NCBI GenBank assembly: GCA_045636245.1
Contig: JAZTXA010000028.1
Coordinates: 1 to 7,536, forward strand
DNA length: 7,536 nt
Direction: 5' to 3'
Source: RGIG7213 sp045636245
GTDB taxonomy: Bacteria > Bacillota > Clostridia > Oscillospirales > CAG-272
Every line of letters starts with the position of its first letter. Position 1 is the stretch's first letter. Position numbers and translations under genes: made by a program. A model generated the notes under the pieces. That model ran no database searches and was not told where the DNA came from. It worked only from the letters and a program-made list of their open reading frames with translations. Shown here one piece after another: positions 5,522 through 7,536 of the stretch.

Positions 5522-7536
5522 ATGAACAACAATATTCGTAATGTATGTTTGATAGGTCACTCATCACATGGCAAAACATCCGTTGCTGAGGCTATGCTTT
5601 ATTTCACCAAAGCAACGAACCGCTTGGGAAAGGTCAGCGAAGGAAATACCGTGCTCGATTATGATGCCGAAGAAAAGAAAAGAGGCTTTTCAATTTCCCT
5701 GTCTGTTGCTCCCGTTGATTGGAAAGGCAAAAAGATCAACATAATAGACACCCCCGGATACCTTGACTTCTGCGGTGAAGTTTCACAAGGCTTACGTGTT
5801 GCCGGAAGTGCGATAATCGTCGTTGACGGCAAAGCGGGTGTTGAAGTAGGTACGGAGCTTGCATGGGAAAAGGTAGTCGAAAACAAAGTCCCCAGAGCTT
5901 TCTTTATCAATAAATTTGACGATGATGAATGCCGTTTTGCGCGTGCATTCAAAGAAATAAGAGATACATTCGGTGTTTCGGCATGTCCTGTTTTGATCCC
6001 GCTTATAGACGGCGAAAAGGTTACAGGCTTTATCGACCTTATCGATATGTGTGTCACCGTCTTCGACAAGGAAGGTAAGCACACAGAATCGGCAATTCCG
6101 CCGGATTACGCTCCCATCGCGCACTCATACCGCAATATGCTTTATGAATCCATCGCTGAAACAAGTGAAGAGCTTATGGATAAATACTGTGCAGGTGAAC
6201 CGATAACACGCGAAGAAGCAATTCAAGCTATCCATGTCGGATTTGTCGGACGTACCATCGCACCCGTTATATGCGGCGCGGCAACAAAGATGTGGGGTAT
6301 TGATAATTTGATGGATAACATCATCGAATACTTCCCGTCCCCCTTTGCAAGAGAAAAGGAAAAAGTCATCAGAAACGGCGAAGTCATCAGCTGTGACATT
6401 TCCCCCGATGCTCCCACTGCAGCATTTGTATTCAAAACCGTTGCAGACCCGTTTGTTGGTAAAATGTCATACTTCAAGGTCATGAGCGGTACGCTTAACA
6501 GAGATGATACACTCACAAACCCCGAAACGGGAGTATCCGAAAAGTTTGCTCACATTTACACTATCAAGGGTAAGGAGCTTAAAGAGGTAGATTCGCTTTA
6601 TACAGGCGACATCGGTGTTACAACAAAGCTTGCGGGTGTGAACACAAACGACACATTCTCCGCAAATCCCAATGCAGATCCTTACAGAAAGATAAAATAC
6701 GAAGAACCTTATCTCCGTGTCGCTGTTGCTCCTAAGGTAAAGGGCGACGAGGATAAGATATCGCAGGGTGTCACAAAACTTCTCGAAGAAGACCTTACAC
6801 TCGGTTTTGTAAACGATGCAGAAACAAAACAGCTCGTTCTTTCAGGTATCGGCGATATTCACATTGACGTTACGGTTGCAAAGCTTGCTTCCCGCTATGG
6901 CGTATCTGTTGATCTTTCAGAACCTCGCATAGCTTACAGAGAAGCCATCAAAAAGAGCGTTGACTGTGAAGGTAAGCACAAGAAACAGTCGGGCGGTCAC
7001 GGTCAGTACGGTCACGTCAAGATCAGATTTGCTCCGGGTGACGGCGAAGGACTTGAATTTACGGAGTCCTGCGTCGGCGGTTCCGTACCGAAGAACTTCC
7101 ACCCCGCAGTTATAAAGGGACTTGAAGAAGCAATGCAGAAGGGTGTGCTTGCAGGATTCCCGATGGTATCGCTCAAGGCAGACCTTTACGACGGTTCTTA
7201 TCACGATGTTGACTCATCGGAAATGTCGTTCAAGCTTGCGGCAAACCTTGCATACAAGGAAGGTATGAAGAAAGCAAATCCCATAATTCTTGAACCTGTC
7301 GGTGCCTTGAATGTAACAATTCCCGATGCACTTGTCGGCGATGTTCTCAGTACGATCATGAAACGCCGCGGAAGAGTCCTCGGCATGACGCACACAGGCA
7401 AGAAGGGCTATCAGATGGTTGAAGCTGAAGTTCCTATGGGTGAGCTTGCAGATTATACAACAGCACTCCGTGCTATGTCACAAGGACGCGGAAGCTACAC
7501 ACTTTCATTCCTCCGTTATGAGGAAACACCTGCAAA
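5522..7536 (+). CDS. fusA: Elongation factor G paralogue (EF-G2-like), C-terminus cut off
   Basis: 671 codons are open to the right edge; full EF-G is about 690-700 residues, so only the tail is missing. G-domain motifs: P-loop 'GHSSHGKTS' (12-20), 'KKRGFSIS' in switch I (52-59), 'DTPGYLDF' (76-83) and 'NKFD' (130-133). Domain II follows at about 297-380, domain III with 'LSGIGDIHIDV' near 440-450, then domain IV with 'SGGHGQYGHVKI' (490-501) and the tip 'HDVDSSEMSF' (561-570), then domain V from about 586. The role is GTP-driven movement of tRNA and mRNA on the ribosome. The P-loop and switch I deviate from the usual AHIDAGKTT and RGITI, and it is not beside rpsL/rpsG/tuf, so I read it as the clostridial EF-G2-type paralogue rather than the str-operon copy. 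TetM-type ribosome protection is less likely given the full EF-G domain IV tip. Confidence 0.93.
   Translation, partial: MNNNIRNVCLIGHSSHGKTSVAEAMLYFTKATNRLGKVSEGNTVLDYDAEEKKRGFSISLSVAPVDWKGKKINIIDTPGYLDFCGEVSQGLRVAGSAIIVVDGKAGVEVGTELAWEKVVENKVPRAFFINKFDDDECRFARAFKEIRDTFGVSACPVLIPLIDGEKVTGFIDLIDMCVTVFDKEGKHTESAIPPDYAPIAHSYRNMLYESIAETSEELMDKYCAGEPITREEAIQAIHVGFVGRTIAPVICGAATKMWGIDNLMDNIIEYFPSPFAREKEKVIRNGEVISCDISPDAPTAAFVFKTVADPFVGKMSYFKVMSGTLNRDDTLTNPETGVSEKFAHIYTIKGKELKEVDSLYTGDIGVTTKLAGVNTNDTFSANPNADPYRKIKYEEPYLRVAVAPKVKGDEDKISQGVTKLLEEDLTLGFVNDAETKQLVLSGIGDIHIDVTVAKLASRYGVSVDLSEPRIAYREAIKKSVDCEGKHKKQSGGHGQYGHVKIRFAPGDGEGLEFTESCVGGSVPKNFHPAVIKGLEEAMQKGVLAGFPMVSLKADLYDGSYHDVDSSEMSFKLAANLAYKEGMKKANPIILEPVGALNVTIPDALVGDVLSTIMKRRGRVLGMTHTGKKGYQMVEAEVPMGELADYTTALRAMSQGRGSYTLSFLRYEETPA

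Noticed and set aside
5659..6084. Leftward ORFs of 141 and 110 codons inside the EF-G gene
   Set aside because: They are antisense to well-conserved GTPase motifs; their length follows from the biased codon use of the real gene.
5522..7536. TetM-type tetracycline ribosome protection protein
   Set aside because: The G domain and the domain IV tip 'HDVDSSE' follow EF-G, and the length already exceeds the roughly 640 residues of Tet proteins.
1..7536. CRISPR array, tRNA/rRNA, transposon or prophage, or a new defence system
   Set aside because: No regularly spaced repeats, RNA gene folds, transposase or integrase motifs, or toxin-antitoxin-like pairs were seen; nearly all bases are assigned to housekeeping, signalling or envelope genes.

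Overview
The window looks like ordinary chromosomal DNA from a low-to-mid GC Firmicute, most likely an anaerobic Clostridia member of the gut-associated type. The evidence is purine-rich Shine-Dalgarno sites, a TTG start, near-consensus vegetative promoters, a VanR-like response regulator and a clostridial-style second elongation factor G. Genus cannot be fixed from sequence reading alone. Coding density is high, and no rRNA, tRNA, insertion sequence, CRISPR array or phage gene was seen.

Layout from left to right. (1) Positions 1-1188, minus strand: an operon of a 32-residue single-membrane-segment peptide, the 16S rRNA pseudouridine synthase rsuA and the start of tex, which runs off the left edge. 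It is driven by a good promoter at 1256-1284. (2) Positions 1189-1386: a 198-bp divergent control region with the leftward promoter, a rightward terminator-like hairpin laid over that promoter, and a rightward extended -10 promoter. (3) Positions 1387-4007, plus strand: a response regulator and a multi-spanning sensor histidine kinase overlapping by 4 nt. (4) Positions 4008-4370, minus strand: a DUF454/YbaN-like membrane protein whose stop codon abuts the kinase stop codon with no base between. (5) Positions 4371-4488: a second divergent control region whose two promoters share -35 bases, next to an 8-bp direct repeat. (6) Positions 4489-5304, plus strand: a lipoprotein with an NlpC/P60-like cysteine peptidase domain, transcribed from a perfect TTGACA-17-TATAAT promoter and closed by a strong hairpin at 5332-5370. 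(7) Positions 5305-5521: terminator, A/T-rich stretch, promoter and 5' leader hairpin. (8) Positions 5522-7536, plus strand: an elongation factor G paralogue, cut by the right edge shortly before its end.

The ribosome is a loose theme: RsuA modifies 16S rRNA, EF-G moves the ribosome, and Tex is an RNA-binding accessory protein. The two-component pair, the membrane protein and the lipoprotein are envelope or signalling genes; a link between the kinase and the wall-hydrolase-like lipoprotein is possible but only inferred from proximity. I found no clear new multi-gene system. The most interesting points are the small coupled peptide ahead of rsuA, the promoter/terminator overlap at 1240-1284, the zero-gap convergent stop codons and the unusual kinase architecture.
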